Shown here one piece after another: positions 31,766 to 40,554 of a DNA stretch of 64,000 bases. The notes under the pieces were generated by a model. That model worked only from the letters and a program-made list of their open reading frames with translations. It was not told the origin of the DNA and ran no database searches. This DNA comes from Lachnospiraceae bacterium (GTDB lineage Bacteria > Bacillota > Clostridia > Lachnospirales > Lachnospiraceae), in NCBI GenBank assembly GCA_015056815.1, contig SVFN01000012.1, positions 1 to 64,000 of the forward strand, given 5' to 3'. A program made the translations under genes and the position numbers. Position 1 is the first letter of the stretch, and each line of letters starts with the position of its first letter.

Positions 31766-33680
31766 ACGTAAAATGGCGTATCACACAGATCCGGGTTCTG
31801 GGAGCGGACAGACGGAGAAACTGTCCGCACTCAGACTGAATGAGAACCAGAAGTGTGCGGTCCGACATGATAAAGGTCCCATGCTTGTTCTGGCGGGGCC
31901 GGGATCCGGCAAAACAGCTGTGATCACAGCACGGATCGTGTCATTGATCCGATGTTGCCATGCCCGGCCGGAACAGATCCTTACCATCACTTTTACAAAA
32001 AAAGCAGCGCTGGAAATGCGTGAACGGGCCGTCAGGATGGACAGCCTTGCATCAAGTACCGTATTTGGTACATTTCATGCCGTTTTTTACGGGATACTGC
32101 AGCAGTCGGCAAGGTACCGGGGGATGCAGATCTGCCCGGACAGCAAAAAACGGCAATTCTTAAAAGAAATCTTGTATACACTTCCGCTGGATCCGGTAGA
32201 TGGATGCAGTCATAGAATCTTGGATAGTATCTTACAAAAGATCAGCCTTATAAAAAACAGGATGGATGATCGGAATGAGGAAGACTTCGGCGTGCTGGAC
32301 CGGGCGCAGTTTGAGCAGGTATATCATGCGTATAATGAAAGGCTGCGAAGAGAGGGACTTCTGGACTTTGACGATATGCTCCTGTTATGCCATGAGTATC
32401 TGAAAAAAGATCGGTCTGCCGCGAAAAAACTTCGGGAACGTTTCCGATACATTCAGATTGATGAATTTCAGGATATCAATGGCTTACAATATGAGATTGT
32501 AAAAATGCTCGTAGGAGAGGAACGCAATCTCTTGGTTGTGGGAGATGATGATCAGTCAATATATGGCTTTCGCGGAGCGGGAGCGGAATATATGAGAAAG
32601 TTCCGGGAGGATTATGAAGGGGCAAAGACCATTGTTCTGGATCAGAATTATCGCTGCCACAAGCAGATCCTGTCGGCAGCATTAACCTGTATATCGCACA
32701 ATACAGAACGGTTTTCCAAAGTGGTCAACGCACAGCATGAAAAGGGCTTCGGCTTGCGGACAGAATGTTTTGAAGGGCTGGAGAAAGAGACCGAAGCGGC
32801 GGTGAAACAGCTGGAAGCACTGAAGAAAAAGGAACCGGAGGCAAAGATCGCTTTTTTGTACCGGACAGTAAGAAACGGTGCTTTTATAGAGGAAGAACTG
32901 TTCCGCAGGGGATACCGGATCGACAAAACAGAAAAGAGAGACAACTTTTATGACAGAACTGTCGTGAAAGACATCAGGTCATGTTTCTGTTTTCTGGAGA
33001 CGGGAAGCAGGACAGCATTTTTGCAGTTTATGAACAAACCGTTCCGGTATCTGAGCAGGGAAGCGCTGGGAGAAGAAAATGTAAGAGAAAAGGCACTTCT
33101 TCTATTTTATGAAGGAAATGAACGGATGCAAAAGCAGATTAGAACTTTGTTTGAGGATCTGGATTTTTTGAAAGAGTGTGATGCATACAGCGCCTGCCTG
33201 TATCTGATGAAAAAAATGGGATATGAGCGATACGTATATGAATCGCTGGCAAAAAGCAGGGAAGAGAAGGAGGAATTTGAAGAAGATTTTAAGGAGCTTC
33301 TGCTGCGCTTAAAAGGGAAAAGCAGGACAGAGTTTCTGGAGTTTGCAAGGGAATGGGAACTGTATGGCAAAGAGAAAGCAATCTGCGAAAATGACCGAAA
33401 CAGTCAAAATAAAGAAGACGATAGGACGATACATGTGATGACTTTTCACGCATCAAAAGGGCTGGAGTTTGATTATGTGTTCCTGACAGGTTTGAACCGG
33501 CATGTTGTACCGCATAAAAAAGCAGTGAGCAGATCCGATCTGGAGGAGGAACGCAGGATGTTTTATGTAGCGATGACACGGGCGAAAAAAGGCCTTTGGA
33601 TGAGCTGCCATATGGAGAACGGGATCATGAATGCATCGCCGTTTTTGCAGGAGATCTCAGAAGAATACCGCGGGAAATAA
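31758..33680 (+). CDS. UvrD/PcrA-type superfamily 1 DNA helicase
   Basis: The protein is 640 residues. The SF1A motifs are in order: Q motif LNENQKCAV, Walker [13 protein letters not shown], motif Ib/Ic [13 protein letters not shown] and FGTFHAVFY, Walker [16 protein letters not shown], motif [20 protein letters not shown], motif IV LDQNYRC, motif [18 protein letters not shown] and motif [17 protein letters not shown]. It is shorter than UvrD (about 720-740), mainly in the C-terminal part. It unwinds DNA 3' to 5' in repair or restart. The start overlaps the gltX stop; the GGAG in front is very close, so translation probably relies on coupling. The terminator after it is bidirectional. Confidence 0.92.
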   Translation: MPERKMAYHTDPGSGSGQTEKLSALRLNENQKCAVRHDKGPMLVLAGPGSGKTAVITARIVSLIRCCHARPEQILTITFTKKAALEMRERAVRMDSLASSTVFGTFHAVFYGILQQSARYRGMQICPDSKKRQFLKEILYTLPLDPVDGCSHRILDSILQKISLIKNRMDDRNEEDFGVLDRAQFEQVYHAYNERLRREGLLDFDDMLLLCHEYLKKDRSAAKKLRERFRYIQIDEFQDINGLQYEIVKMLVGEERNLLVVGDDDQSIYGFRGAGAEYMRKFREDYEGAKTIVLDQNYRCHKQILSAALTCISHNTERFSKVVNAQHEKGFGLRTECFEGLEKETEAAVKQLEALKKKEPEAKIAFLYRTVRNGAFIEEELFRRGYRIDKTEKRDNFYDRTVVKDIRSCFCFLETGSRTAFLQFMNKPFRYLSREALGEENVREKALLLFYEGNERMQKQIRTLFEDLDFLKECDAYSACLYLMKKMGYERYVYESLAKSREEKEEFEEDFKELLLRLKGKSRTEFLEFAREWELYGKEKAICENDRNSQNKEDDRTIHVMTFHASKGLEFDYVFLTGLNRHVVPHKKAVSRSDLEEERRMFYVAMTRAKKGLWMSCHMENGIMNASPFLQEISEEYRGK

Positions 33681-33711
33681 AAAAGACCTGCAAAATCCCG
33701 GCAGGTCTTTT
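33681..33711. terminator. bidirectional terminator
   Basis: AGACCTGC pairs with GCAGGTCT, with A run before and T run after. It serves the helicase gene and the convergent DUF1292 gene. Confidence 0.85.
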
Positions 33712-33736
33712 GAAGTGATTTGGAACTGACAAAGGA

Positions 33737-34060
33737 TCACAGAATCTCGTCAAATTCACAGTCATCGAGATATTCGTCAAATTTCTCGGCAACCATTTCG
33801 TATTCGGCATCATCCTCAATGTAGGAAAGCTCAGGTTCTTCGTTCGGATCATCTGGATTCTCGCTGTATCCGTAGAACCATACTTCGCCATCTTCATTTT
33901 CACCGTTTTCATCAAGCGGAAGCAGTACGATATAATCTTTGCCGCCTGCCTCGAGAATCGTGATGACGGCACAGTCCACATTTGTCCCGTCATCCAGTTC
34001 CAGAGTGACGGTCATTTCCTCGCTGCCTTCTTCTTCCAGGATCTTTGTTTCGTCGCTCAT
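33737..34060 (-). CDS. DUF1292-family acidic protein
   Basis: The protein is 107 residues and strongly acidic. The DUF1292 pattern is visible: MTVTLELDDGTNVDCAVITI, KDYIVLLPLDENGE, VWFYGYSE, and an acidic end with YEMVAEKFDEYL. Homologues are widespread in Firmicutes, often near RNA or DNA processing genes, with no assigned biochemical role. The ribosome site AAAGGAG precedes the ATG. The promoter on the minus strand is at 34111-34139. Confidence 0.85.
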   Translation of the reverse strand: MSDETKILEEEGSEEMTVTLELDDGTNVDCAVITILEAGGKDYIVLLPLDENGENEDGEVWFYGYSENPDDPNEEPELSYIEDDAEYEMVAEKFDEYLDDCEFDEIL

Positions 34061-34110
34061 CTGTGAAGCTCCTTTCTGTTATTAAGCTGATCTGATCGGT
34101 ATCTTTTACG

Positions 34111-34139
34111 ATTGTACCATGAGGAGACGTCAACTACAA
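34111..34139 (-). promoter_or_regulatory. sigma-A promoter of the DUF1292 gene
   Basis: On the minus strand: TTGTAG, 17-bp spacer ending TGG, TACAAT. Confidence 0.6.
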
Positions 34140-34166
34140 GGTGTTACAAAAAATAACCGCAAAATA

Positions 34167-34195
34167 TTTCATTCGGGGTTAATCTGTGGTATAAT
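34167..34195 (+). promoter_or_regulatory. promoter of the GH13-like gene
   Basis: Perfect TATAAT (34190-34195) with extended TGG; the -35 (TTTCAT) is weak. Confidence 0.5.
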
Positions 34196-34233
34196 ACGAA
34201 ACAAGTATGCGCCTTTTCGCATAGGAGGAAATT

Positions 34234-36117
34234 ATGAAATATTCTTATCAGATACAAAAAGGAGTACCGGAGCCGCTTGGCGTTTTTCTTACGGGAGAAG
34301 GGATTCAGATCGCAGTTCCGATGGAGTGTAAGGACTCCTGCGGTATTATATTATATATCGGCAAAAAGGAATTAAAGATCCGTTTTCCGGAGAACTGCAG
34401 GATTGGAAGCCTTTATGTTGTAAGGATTACCGGGCTGGAATTTGGCGAAATGGATTACAGACTGTTTTGTGATGATCGCTGTTTTGTGGATCCTTATTGC
34501 AGAAATCTTACAGGGCGCAGAAGATGGGGAGTCTGTCATGCAGATGAGACTTATCTGAAAGGGCATCTGTGTGCAAAGCGTTATGACTGGCAGGATGACT
34601 GTTGCCCGCAGATCCCATTTCATGAGAGTATACTGTATCATGCACATGTCAGGGGATTTACGAAGCATAAAAGCTCCAAAGTCACCTCGCGGGGGACATT
34701 TGCCGGAGCAGTGCAGAAGATCCCGTATCTTACCGGGCTCGGGATCACGGGAGTTTGCTTTATGCCCTTTTATGAGTTTGACGAGATTATCCGCAATCCG
34801 GAATACAAACCGATCGATGCTGCGATCGCGCCTTATATGGATGAGGGCAAGGAGACCTGGCAGTATAAGTTAAACTACTGGGGATTTTCGGATACTGCTT
34901 TTTACTATGCGCCCAAAAGTGCCTATTCGGACAAAGAGGATGCCTGTACGGAGTGCAGGGATATGATACGTGCTTTTCACAAGGCCGGACTGGAAGTGCT
35001 GATGCAGATGTATTTCCCTAAGGGGACCGAAGCGGCAGAGATTGCCAAAGTGGTAAAATACTGGGTGTATGAATACCATGTGGATGGATTTGTCCTTCAC
35101 GGGCATCATATCATTCAGGATCTTTTACGCAAAGATCCCATGCTCTCACGGACGAAAATGATCTTTGAATCCTATGAGCCGGTGGAATATGCGGTCTACG
35201 GGGCGAAACAGACGTTTAAAAATATCGGATATCTGGACTATGATTTCCTGTACGATTCCCGGAAATTTCTGAAGGGTGATGCTGATATGCTGCCAAAGAT
35301 GACAGAGCATTTCAGAAGAAACAGAAGGGATTGTGTCGGAATCAACCAGATCACGTCCTACAATGGTTTTACGATGATGGATCTGGTATCATACAATCGT
35401 AAACACAACTGGGAAAACGGGGAAGAGAATAAAGACGGGAATGAGTATAACTACAGCTGGAACTGCGGACAGGAAGGTGCTGCGAGAAAGAAGGCGGTAA
35501 GGCAGCTCAGAGCCAAACAGTACCGCAATGCGATCTGTCTGATGATGTTTGCACAGGCGGTGCCGATGATCCTGGCAGGGGATGAGTTCGGTAATTCCCA
35601 TCAGGGCAATAACAATGCCTACTGTCTGGATAATACTACCAACTGGCTGGACTGGAACGATCTGGATAAGAAGAAGGATCTGTTTGAATTTATGCGGGCG
35701 ATGATCGCATTCCGCAAGGAGCATCCGATCCTGCATATGCAGGACGAAATGAGACAGACAGATTATATCGGATGCGGTTATCCGGATGTCTCCTACCACG
35801 GAGAACTGGCCTGGCGGGCAGATCTTGCCAACTATAACCGCCATATCGGAATACTGTACTGTGGTAAGTATGCGCGTAAGGCGCGCGGAGTGGAAGATAA
35901 TTTTATTTATATCGTCTATAACATGTACTGGGAAGAAATGAATTTTGCGCTTCCTAAGCTCCCGTCCGGACAGACCTGGTACTATGTGGCAGATACCGAC
36001 AGAGGCAACGAATATCTGGGAAGGGAGGGGCAGATGCGCAAAGAGCTTGGCAAACAGCTCAGTATCGTACTCCCGCCAAGAAGTATCCGGATCCTGATAA
36101 ACGACCGGGAAAGATAA
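34234..36117 (+). CDS. GH13 debranching-like protein lacking catalytic residues (probable pseudoenzyme)
   Basis: The protein is 627 residues with a CBM48-like N-terminus, an (alpha/beta)8 GH13 barrel of the glycogen-debranching/isoamylase type and a C-terminal beta domain (LPSGQTWYYVADTD). Barrel landmarks are clear: GITGVCFMPFYEF, LNYWGFSD, VDGFVLHGHH, TSYNGFTMMDLVSYN, MILAGDEFGNSHQGNNNAYC. Catalytic residues are not kept. In the segment normally GFRxD the nucleophile Asp is His289 (VDGFVLH). In the usual HDGFT the essential Asp is Asn377 (SYNGFT, with His to Tyr). The region I DVVxNH motif is absent. Glu312 may be the remaining acid/base. It probably binds glucan without cleaving it, perhaps as a glycogen scaffold or regulator. 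The active glgB lies 20 kb away. A DUF5662 gene follows 21 bp later. Confidence 0.85.
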   Translation: MKYSYQIQKGVPEPLGVFLTGEGIQIAVPMECKDSCGIILYIGKKELKIRFPENCRIGSLYVVRITGLEFGEMDYRLFCDDRCFVDPYCRNLTGRRRWGVCHADETYLKGHLCAKRYDWQDDCCPQIPFHESILYHAHVRGFTKHKSSKVTSRGTFAGAVQKIPYLTGLGITGVCFMPFYEFDEIIRNPEYKPIDAAIAPYMDEGKETWQYKLNYWGFSDTAFYYAPKSAYSDKEDACTECRDMIRAFHKAGLEVLMQMYFPKGTEAAEIAKVVKYWVYEYHVDGFVLHGHHIIQDLLRKDPMLSRTKMIFESYEPVEYAVYGAKQTFKNIGYLDYDFLYDSRKFLKGDADMLPKMTEHFRRNRRDCVGINQITSYNGFTMMDLVSYNRKHNWENGEENKDGNEYNYSWNCGQEGAARKKAVRQLRAKQYRNAICLMMFAQAVPMILAGDEFGNSHQGNNNAYCLDNTTNWLDWNDLDKKKDLFEFMRAMIAFRKEHPILHMQDEMRQTDYIGCGYPDVSYHGELAWRADLANYNRHIGILYCGKYARKARGVEDNFIYIVYNMYWEEMNFALPKLPSGQTWYYVADTDRGNEYLGREGQMRKELGKQLSIVLPPRSIRILINDRER

Positions 36118-36138
36118 AAAAGTTACGAGGAAAAAAGC

Positions 36139-36672
36139 ATGTGGAAAGCCATACAACATTTTCGTACGATCACGTATCACAAATATCTGGTCATGAAAGG
36201 CTGCTTTGCGGTCGGGCTCTACAGACAGGGACTGATGCATGACCTTTCCAAATACATGCCCAGTGAGTTCTGGGTCGGAGCGAAATACTATCAGGGTAAC
36301 AGAAGCCCGAATAATGCGGAACGTGAAGCGATTGGATACTCTTCTGCGTGGCTTCACCATAAAGGACGCAACAAACACCATTATGAGTACTGGATCGATT
36401 ATTCTTCCAGAGAGATCGAGGGCGGGATGGCACCTGCACCCATGCCGGTTTGCTATGTTGTGGAGATGGTGATGGATCGTATTGCAGCCAGCAAGGTTTA
36501 TCTGGGGGATAAATACACGGACGCAAGTCCGCTGGCATATCTGATGCAGGGGAAGAATACGAACCTGATGCATCCCAAAACATACAAACAGCTGCGGATC
36601 CTTCTGACAATGCTGGCAAAGAAGGGAGAGCAGGAGACTTTTGACTATATTCGTAAAAGAGTACTGCGCTGA
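36139..36672 (+). CDS. DUF5662-family protein
   Basis: The protein is 177 residues with a His- and Asp-rich pattern: HFRTITYHKYLVMKGCF, GLMHDLSKYMPSEFW, WLHHKGRNKHHYEYWIDY, PVCYVVEMVMDRIAASKVY and HPKTYKQL. The conserved HD and HHKGRNxHHxEYW elements suggest a metal-binding fold related to HD-type hydrolases. The activity is not known to me. Ribosome site GAGGAAA. It probably forms an operon with the GH13-like gene (21-bp gap). Confidence 0.8.
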   Translation: MWKAIQHFRTITYHKYLVMKGCFAVGLYRQGLMHDLSKYMPSEFWVGAKYYQGNRSPNNAEREAIGYSSAWLHHKGRNKHHYEYWIDYSSREIEGGMAPAPMPVCYVVEMVMDRIAASKVYLGDKYTDASPLAYLMQGKNTNLMHPKTYKQLRILLTMLAKKGEQETFDYIRKRVLR

Positions 36673-36730
36673 CAGGCAACATTTCGGAAATGTTACATAG
36701 GATAGTAAAAAAGCGATCAGGAGCTTTGTG

Positions 36731-37114
36731 ATGAGCAATTGTTTACTTCCTTTACTATTACTGTGCTGTGCGGGAGGACCATGGAACGGCAATTCCTGCG
36801 GATGCGGGAACAGGATGCGTGAAAACGGTTGCGAAACGAACACTTGCGGATGCGGCGGAAACGGAAATGACAATATGCGCAGGGCAGGCAGAGGCGGAAA
36901 CAGTGATTGTGGATGCATGGGACAAAAACAGGACTGTGGCTGTAATGACAGAAGATCTGATATCGACCGAGATCCGAGAGACTATGACTGTGGATGCACA
37001 GACAATGACAACATCCGTGCAAGAGTACGCCTGTCGGATACGCTCCGTTTTAACACCACAGATGACGGAGACTGTGACTGTGGCGATATCCGCGGCGTGG
37101 AGAACAGGGATTGA
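36731..37114 (+). CDS. cysteine/glycine-rich small protein, unknown
   Basis: The protein is 127 residues with about 20 Cys. It begins with a hydrophobic segment CLLPLLLLCCAGG, followed by repeated Cys-Gly-Cys or similar units (SCGCGN, TCGCGG, DCGCMG, DCGCND, DCGCTD, DCDCGD) in a Gly/Asn/Asp/Arg-rich background. The last 30 residues have a short strand-like piece (ARVRLSDTLRF). The start is the ATG after AGGAG (seven bases); a GTG at 36728 is adjacent. The pattern could mean metal binding or disulphide cross-linking, as in spore-coat or envelope proteins, but there is no direct evidence. A longer overlapping frame (36768-37202) is a by-product of the repeats. Confidence 0.65.
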   Translation: MSNCLLPLLLLCCAGGPWNGNSCGCGNRMRENGCETNTCGCGGNGNDNMRRAGRGGNSDCGCMGQKQDCGCNDRRSDIDRDPRDYDCGCTDNDNIRARVRLSDTLRFNTTDDGDCDCGDIRGVENRD

Positions 37115-37136
37115 TACAGAGATCCTGCTTCAGGAT

Positions 37137-37189
37137 TTTACCCGGGGCGCGAGAGGTCCGGCGGACCTCTGTGCCGACCGCCGGGTAAA
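37137..37189. repeat. nested GC-rich inverted repeat
   Basis: The outer arms TTTACCCGG (37137-37145) and CCGGGTAAA (37181-37189) enclose a perfect inner hairpin AGAGGTCC-GGC-GGACCTCT (37152-37170). No T tract follows. It could end the Cys-rich gene transcript or be a small element remnant. Confidence 0.6.
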
Positions 37190-37246
37190 CAGGGACAGTT
37201 GATGAAAGGTCGAAAGAAGAAGGAAGCCTGCTTTCAAATTCCCCTC

Positions 37247-37275
37247 TTGACGCATCGTCTCAAGTATGATAGATT
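37247..37275 (+). promoter_or_regulatory. promoter of the trpS T-box transcript
   Basis: TTGACG (37247-37252), 17-bp spacer, TAGATT (37270-37275). Confidence 0.5.
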
Positions 37276-37299
37276 GTAACTAATTTCATAAGACACATA

Positions 37300-37540
37300 A
37301 AATCAATGAGCAAAAGTAGTATCCTAAGCTGATGCATCAAAGAGAGCTGCCGGTGGTGAGAGGCGGTATGACAGGTTTTGGAGAATGGATTTGTGAGATG
37401 CAGGGTGAAATCAAAGTAGCCTGTGCCGCAGCCTCAGCGTTACCGGAGGAGGATATCGGGTGGAGCACCCCGTATCTGCAGGATTGTGTATAATTGGTGG
37501 CAGACATTTCCGGTTAGGAAATGTTTTTTTTGTTTTTTAC
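37300..37540 (+). promoter_or_regulatory. T-box riboswitch, tryptophan specific
   Basis: The leader shows T-box landmarks: an AGTAGTA element, the stem I distal part AGAGAGCTGCCGGTGGTGA (from 37341), a specifier loop with TGG followed by A (37386-37389), then GTGAG, a middle stem-loop at 37453-37477, and the tRNA-tail-binding bulge in TTGGTGGCAGA (37494-37504). UGGC pairs with the GCCA end of tRNA-Trp. A terminator follows directly (ACATTTCC / GGAAATGT, then eight T, to 37538). Uncharged tRNA-Trp would stabilise the antiterminator and allow trpS transcription. The conserved ACCGCG half of the T-box is replaced by AGACAT. Confidence 0.85.
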
Positions 37541-37586
37541 TGTAAGATTATTTTTCCGATGAGGAATCAAAAGAGAGGAGTCAATC

Positions 37587-38591
37587 ATGATCAACGACAA
37601 AAAAGTATTATTCAGTGCTATGCAGTCTACAGGGAATCTGACACTGGGAAATTATCTGGGAGCATTAAAGAACTGGACAACCCTTTGTGACGAATACGAG
37701 TGTTTCTACGCAGTGGCGGATTTGCATTCCATTACTGTGAGACAGGAGCCGGCCGAGTTTCGCAAAAGAGCGCGTAATCTCCTGACATTGTTTATTGCGG
37801 CAGGGATCGATCCGGAGAAGAACTGCCTGTATTACCAGTCTCATGTGTCCGGGCATGCAGAGCTTTCCTGGATCCTGAATTGTTTTACTTACATGGGAGA
37901 GTTAAATCGTATGACACAGTTTAAGGATAAGGCAGCGAAACATGCAGATAACATCAATGCCGGACTTTATACATATCCTGTACTGATGGCAGCAGATATC
38001 CTGCTGTATCAGGCAGATGTGGTCCCGGTCGGGAAGGATCAGCTTCAGCATTTAGAGCTTACCAGAGATATCGCACAGCGCTTCAATTCGATTTACGGAG
38101 ATGTCTTTACGGTTCCGGAGCCTTATATCGGAAAGAGCGGGGCGAGGGTAATGTCTTTACAGGATCCGACGAAGAAAATGTCCAAATCGGATGAGAACCA
38201 GAACGGAAGTATTTATCTGATGGATGATCCGGATACGATCATGCGCAAATGCAAGCGTGCGGTTACCGATTCGGAAGGCTGCGTGCGTTATCGCGATGAA
38301 CAGCCCGGCATCCGCAATCTGATCGATATTTATTGTGCATGTAATGATCTGACGCCTCAGGAGGTGGAGAAGGAATTCGACGGCAAGGGCTATGGTGATT
38401 TCAAGATGGCAGTGGGAGAAAGTGTGATCTCGGTATTAAAGCCTTTACAGGATCGGTATCAGGATCTTTCCAAGAATAAAGATTACATTGACAGGATCGT
38501 AAAAGAAAATGCCGAAAAGGCAGGTTATTATGCCAACAAGACACTGCGCAAGGTAAAGAAAAAAGTCGGATTCACAGAGATGATCCGGTAA
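37587..38591 (+). CDS. trpS: tryptophanyl-tRNA synthetase
   Basis: The protein is 334 residues, usual length. The class Ic motifs are present: STGNLTLGNYLGAL (HIGH equivalent), YQADVVPVGKDQLQHLELTRD (Trp/ATP pocket) and KKMSKSDENQNGSIYL (KMSKS). It charges tRNA-Trp. Expression is predicted to be induced by uncharged tRNA-Trp through the T-box leader. Ribosome site GAGAGGAG lies eight bases before the ATG. The 3' end overlaps the convergent pseudouridine synthase gene by 20 bp, and there is no room for a terminator between them. Confidence 0.97.
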   Translation: MINDKKVLFSAMQSTGNLTLGNYLGALKNWTTLCDEYECFYAVADLHSITVRQEPAEFRKRARNLLTLFIAAGIDPEKNCLYYQSHVSGHAELSWILNCFTYMGELNRMTQFKDKAAKHADNINAGLYTYPVLMAADILLYQADVVPVGKDQLQHLELTRDIAQRFNSIYGDVFTVPEPYIGKSGARVMSLQDPTKKMSKSDENQNGSIYLMDDPDTIMRKCKRAVTDSEGCVRYRDEQPGIRNLIDIYCACNDLTPQEVEKEFDGKGYGDFKMAVGESVISVLKPLQDRYQDLSKNKDYIDRIVKENAEKAGYYANKTLRKVKKKVGFTEMIR

Positions 38592-39594
38592 GAAGAGCGG
38601 ACATATCATCCGGAAGGGGAGCGGTGAACGTAAGCGGCTTTCCTGTGATCGGATGTAAAAAGGAAAGTCTGTAAGCGTGAAGTGCCTGTCTGGTAAGGGC
38701 GGGCAGATTTCGGGCGGACAGGCTTTCTTTTTGTGTATCCGGGCAGGAAAATGTCTGTAAAGCGGTGGGTTGTAGAAAACGACCGGATTGCAAAGCGCAG
38801 GAATCGGTTAAACATGGCTGTCTGCTATAAGCGGGATGATACAGATAATCTCCCAAAAGCGGGCAGCCGACGGAAGCCATGTGCACACGGATCTGATGGG
38901 TACGACCGGTTTCCAGTCTTAGGGATACATAACTGAATGTATCATATTCTTTTAGCACCTGATAATGAGTGACAGCCCGTTCGCCGTTTACGGGATCGAT
39001 CCGTCGTGTGATCAGAGAGGCATGTTCCCTGCCGATGGGCGCATCAATGGTACCGCATTTTTGAGGGAGCGTACCGCTTACCAGTGCACGATACTCTCGC
39101 AGGATCGTTCTGTCCTGAACCATTTTGGACAGGATTCCGGCACTGAGCATATGCTTTGCAAGGATCGTCAGCCCGGTCGTATCCTTATCCAAGCGATTGA
39201 TACAGCGAAATGTATAAGAAATACCCTGCTTTGCAAAATAAAAGGCAGCTGCATTGGCGAGCGTGTTGGTGTAATTGTTCAAAGAGGGATGTGTCGGCAT
39301 ATCTGCCGGTTTGTTGATGACCAAAAGGTCTTCGTCCTCATAGACGATCGGGAAAGGCAGATCCACCGGGAGGATCTGCTCATTGGATCTCTCCTCCAAA
39401 AGCTTCACGATCAGTTCATCACCGGGACGAAGACGGCAGTTCATATATTCCCATTTGCCGTTTAAGAGAATACTGTCTTCCTTCTTTTTCAGGGCGATGA
39501 TATTCTGACGGGAATACCCTTTTTTATAAAGAAAATCCCGAATAGGATATCCTGCTTCTTTTTCTGTTATGTGATAGTGAAAAATGCGTTCCAT
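38572..39594 (-). CDS. RluA-family RNA pseudouridine synthase
   Basis: The protein is 340 residues. An S4-like N-terminal domain (RDFLYKKGYSRQNI, with ILLNGKW) is followed by the RluA catalytic domain: LLVINKPADMPTHPS, the catalytic Asp motif INRLDKDTTGLTILAK, RALVSGTLP, DPVNGERAVTHYQVL and RLETGRTHQIRVHMASVGCPLLGDYLYH. Towards the C-terminus it has an unusual Ser/Gln-rich stretch of about 45 residues (around 265-310) before the usual LHAYRLSFLHPITGK, which looks like a lineage-specific insertion. It isomerises uridine in rRNA or tRNA; the target cannot be told. Convergent with trpS. Confidence 0.92.
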   Translation of the reverse strand: MERIFHYHITEKEAGYPIRDFLYKKGYSRQNIIALKKKEDSILLNGKWEYMNCRLRPGDELIVKLLEERSNEQILPVDLPFPIVYEDEDLLVINKPADMPTHPSLNNYTNTLANAAAFYFAKQGISYTFRCINRLDKDTTGLTILAKHMLSAGILSKMVQDRTILREYRALVSGTLPQKCGTIDAPIGREHASLITRRIDPVNGERAVTHYQVLKEYDTFSYVSLRLETGRTHQIRVHMASVGCPLLGDYLYHPAYSRQPCLTDSCALQSGRFLQPTALQTFSCPDTQKESLSARNLPALTRQALHAYRLSFLHPITGKPLTFTAPLPDDMSALLTGSSL

Positions 39595-39626
39595 GAGAGC
39601 CTCTTTTGTCCTTTACGAAATAGAAA

Positions 39627-40469
39627 TCATCGGATACCTTCCATGATCGCAGCCGTGGTCTTTGGCTTGTTCATGGAATAGATATGTACACCATCCGCAC
39701 CGTTGTCGATCAGATCGCGGATCTGACGGATCGCATAATCGATGCCGGCTTTACGGAAGTCTTCCGGTGAGGAAGCGTAACGGGCGATGATGTCCGAAAA
39801 AGCCTTCGGTACGGAAGTGCCGGATAAAGAAATGCTGGTCTCAACCTGACGGATCGAGGTAATGGGCATGATACCTGCATGGATCGGGACCGTGATACCG
39901 TTTGCAAGGCAGTTTTCCGTAAAAGAATAAAACACATCATTATTTAAAAACAGCTGGGTGATGAGATTTTCACATCCACTGTCTACCTTACGTTTCAAAT
40001 TGGTCAGATCGGTGCGCATACTCATCGCTTCAAAATGTTTTTCGGGATAGCAGGCACCGCTGATATGGAGATCTTTATTCTGCTCTTTCAGATAGGTGAT
40101 CAGTTCATTGGCGTGAAGAAATGCACGACTGTGATACTGTTCATCCGTCATGGAAGCGGGGCGGTCGCCGCGCAGTGCAAGTATGTGGGTGATGCCCGCT
40201 GTTTCAAGCTGGGAAAGAACGTTGTCGATAGCATCCCTCTGATTGCCGACACAGGTCATATGCGCAAGTGCCGTGATGCCAAGCTTGTTCTGAATATAAT
40301 CCGCAATCTCCACAGTCTTTTTGGAACGGCTTCCGCCGGCACCGTAGGTCACGGAAATAAAAGCAGGATTTAAACTGCTCAATTTATCCAAAACAGAGTA
40401 AACACCTTCAAATTCATCGTCCTTTTTCGGAGGGAATACCTCGAAGGAAAGAATAGATCGCTGTTGCAT
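39627..40469 (-). CDS. metF: methylenetetrahydrofolate reductase
   Basis: The protein is 280 residues. It has the MetF barrel features: SFEVFPPKKD, FISVTYGAGGSRSKKTVEIA, AHMTCVGNQRDAIDNVLSQL, HILALRGDRP, GACYPEKHFEA, LKRKVDSGCENLITQLFLNN and PIHAGIMPITS. It reduces 5,10-methylene-THF to 5-methyl-THF, for methionine synthesis or the methyl branch of one-carbon metabolism. The ATG at 40469 follows a perfect AGGAGG; the frame is open further upstream but without a site. It lies 32 bp downstream of the pseudouridine synthase gene, in the same direction. I see no SAM riboswitch in the upstream region. Confidence 0.94.
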   Translation of the reverse strand: MQQRSILSFEVFPPKKDDEFEGVYSVLDKLSSLNPAFISVTYGAGGSRSKKTVEIADYIQNKLGITALAHMTCVGNQRDAIDNVLSQLETAGITHILALRGDRPASMTDEQYHSRAFLHANELITYLKEQNKDLHISGACYPEKHFEAMSMRTDLTNLKRKVDSGCENLITQLFLNNDVFYSFTENCLANGITVPIHAGIMPITSIRQVETSISLSGTSVPKAFSDIIARYASSPEDFRKAGIDYAIRQIRDLIDNGADGVHIYSMNKPKTTAAIMEGIR

Positions 40470-40554
40470 GTTCGTTGCCTCCTGTTTGAAATGATGATTG
40501 TATTGTAACATAAAACAGAAAATTATGTTGATAAAAATTCGGGAATTTAAAACG

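Larger units (their letters stand above)
37115..37586 (+). other. intergenic region: structured repeat, promoter and T-box leader
   Basis: The gap holds a short terminator-like hairpin (37123-37139), a GC-rich nested inverted repeat (37137-37189), a promoter (37247-37275) and the trpS T-box leader. No coding sequence is seen. Confidence 0.7.

Noticed and set aside
36768..37202. 144-residue + strand frame overlapping the Cys-rich gene
   Set aside because: It arises from the repetitive codons in another frame, has no ribosome site, and runs on through the GC-rich palindrome.
37456..37475. GGGTGGAGCACC considered as the T-box sequence itself
   Set aside because: Its bulge would be TGGA, which does not match the GCCA end of tRNA-Trp, and it is not next to the terminator; TTGGTGGCAGA at 37494 fits both.
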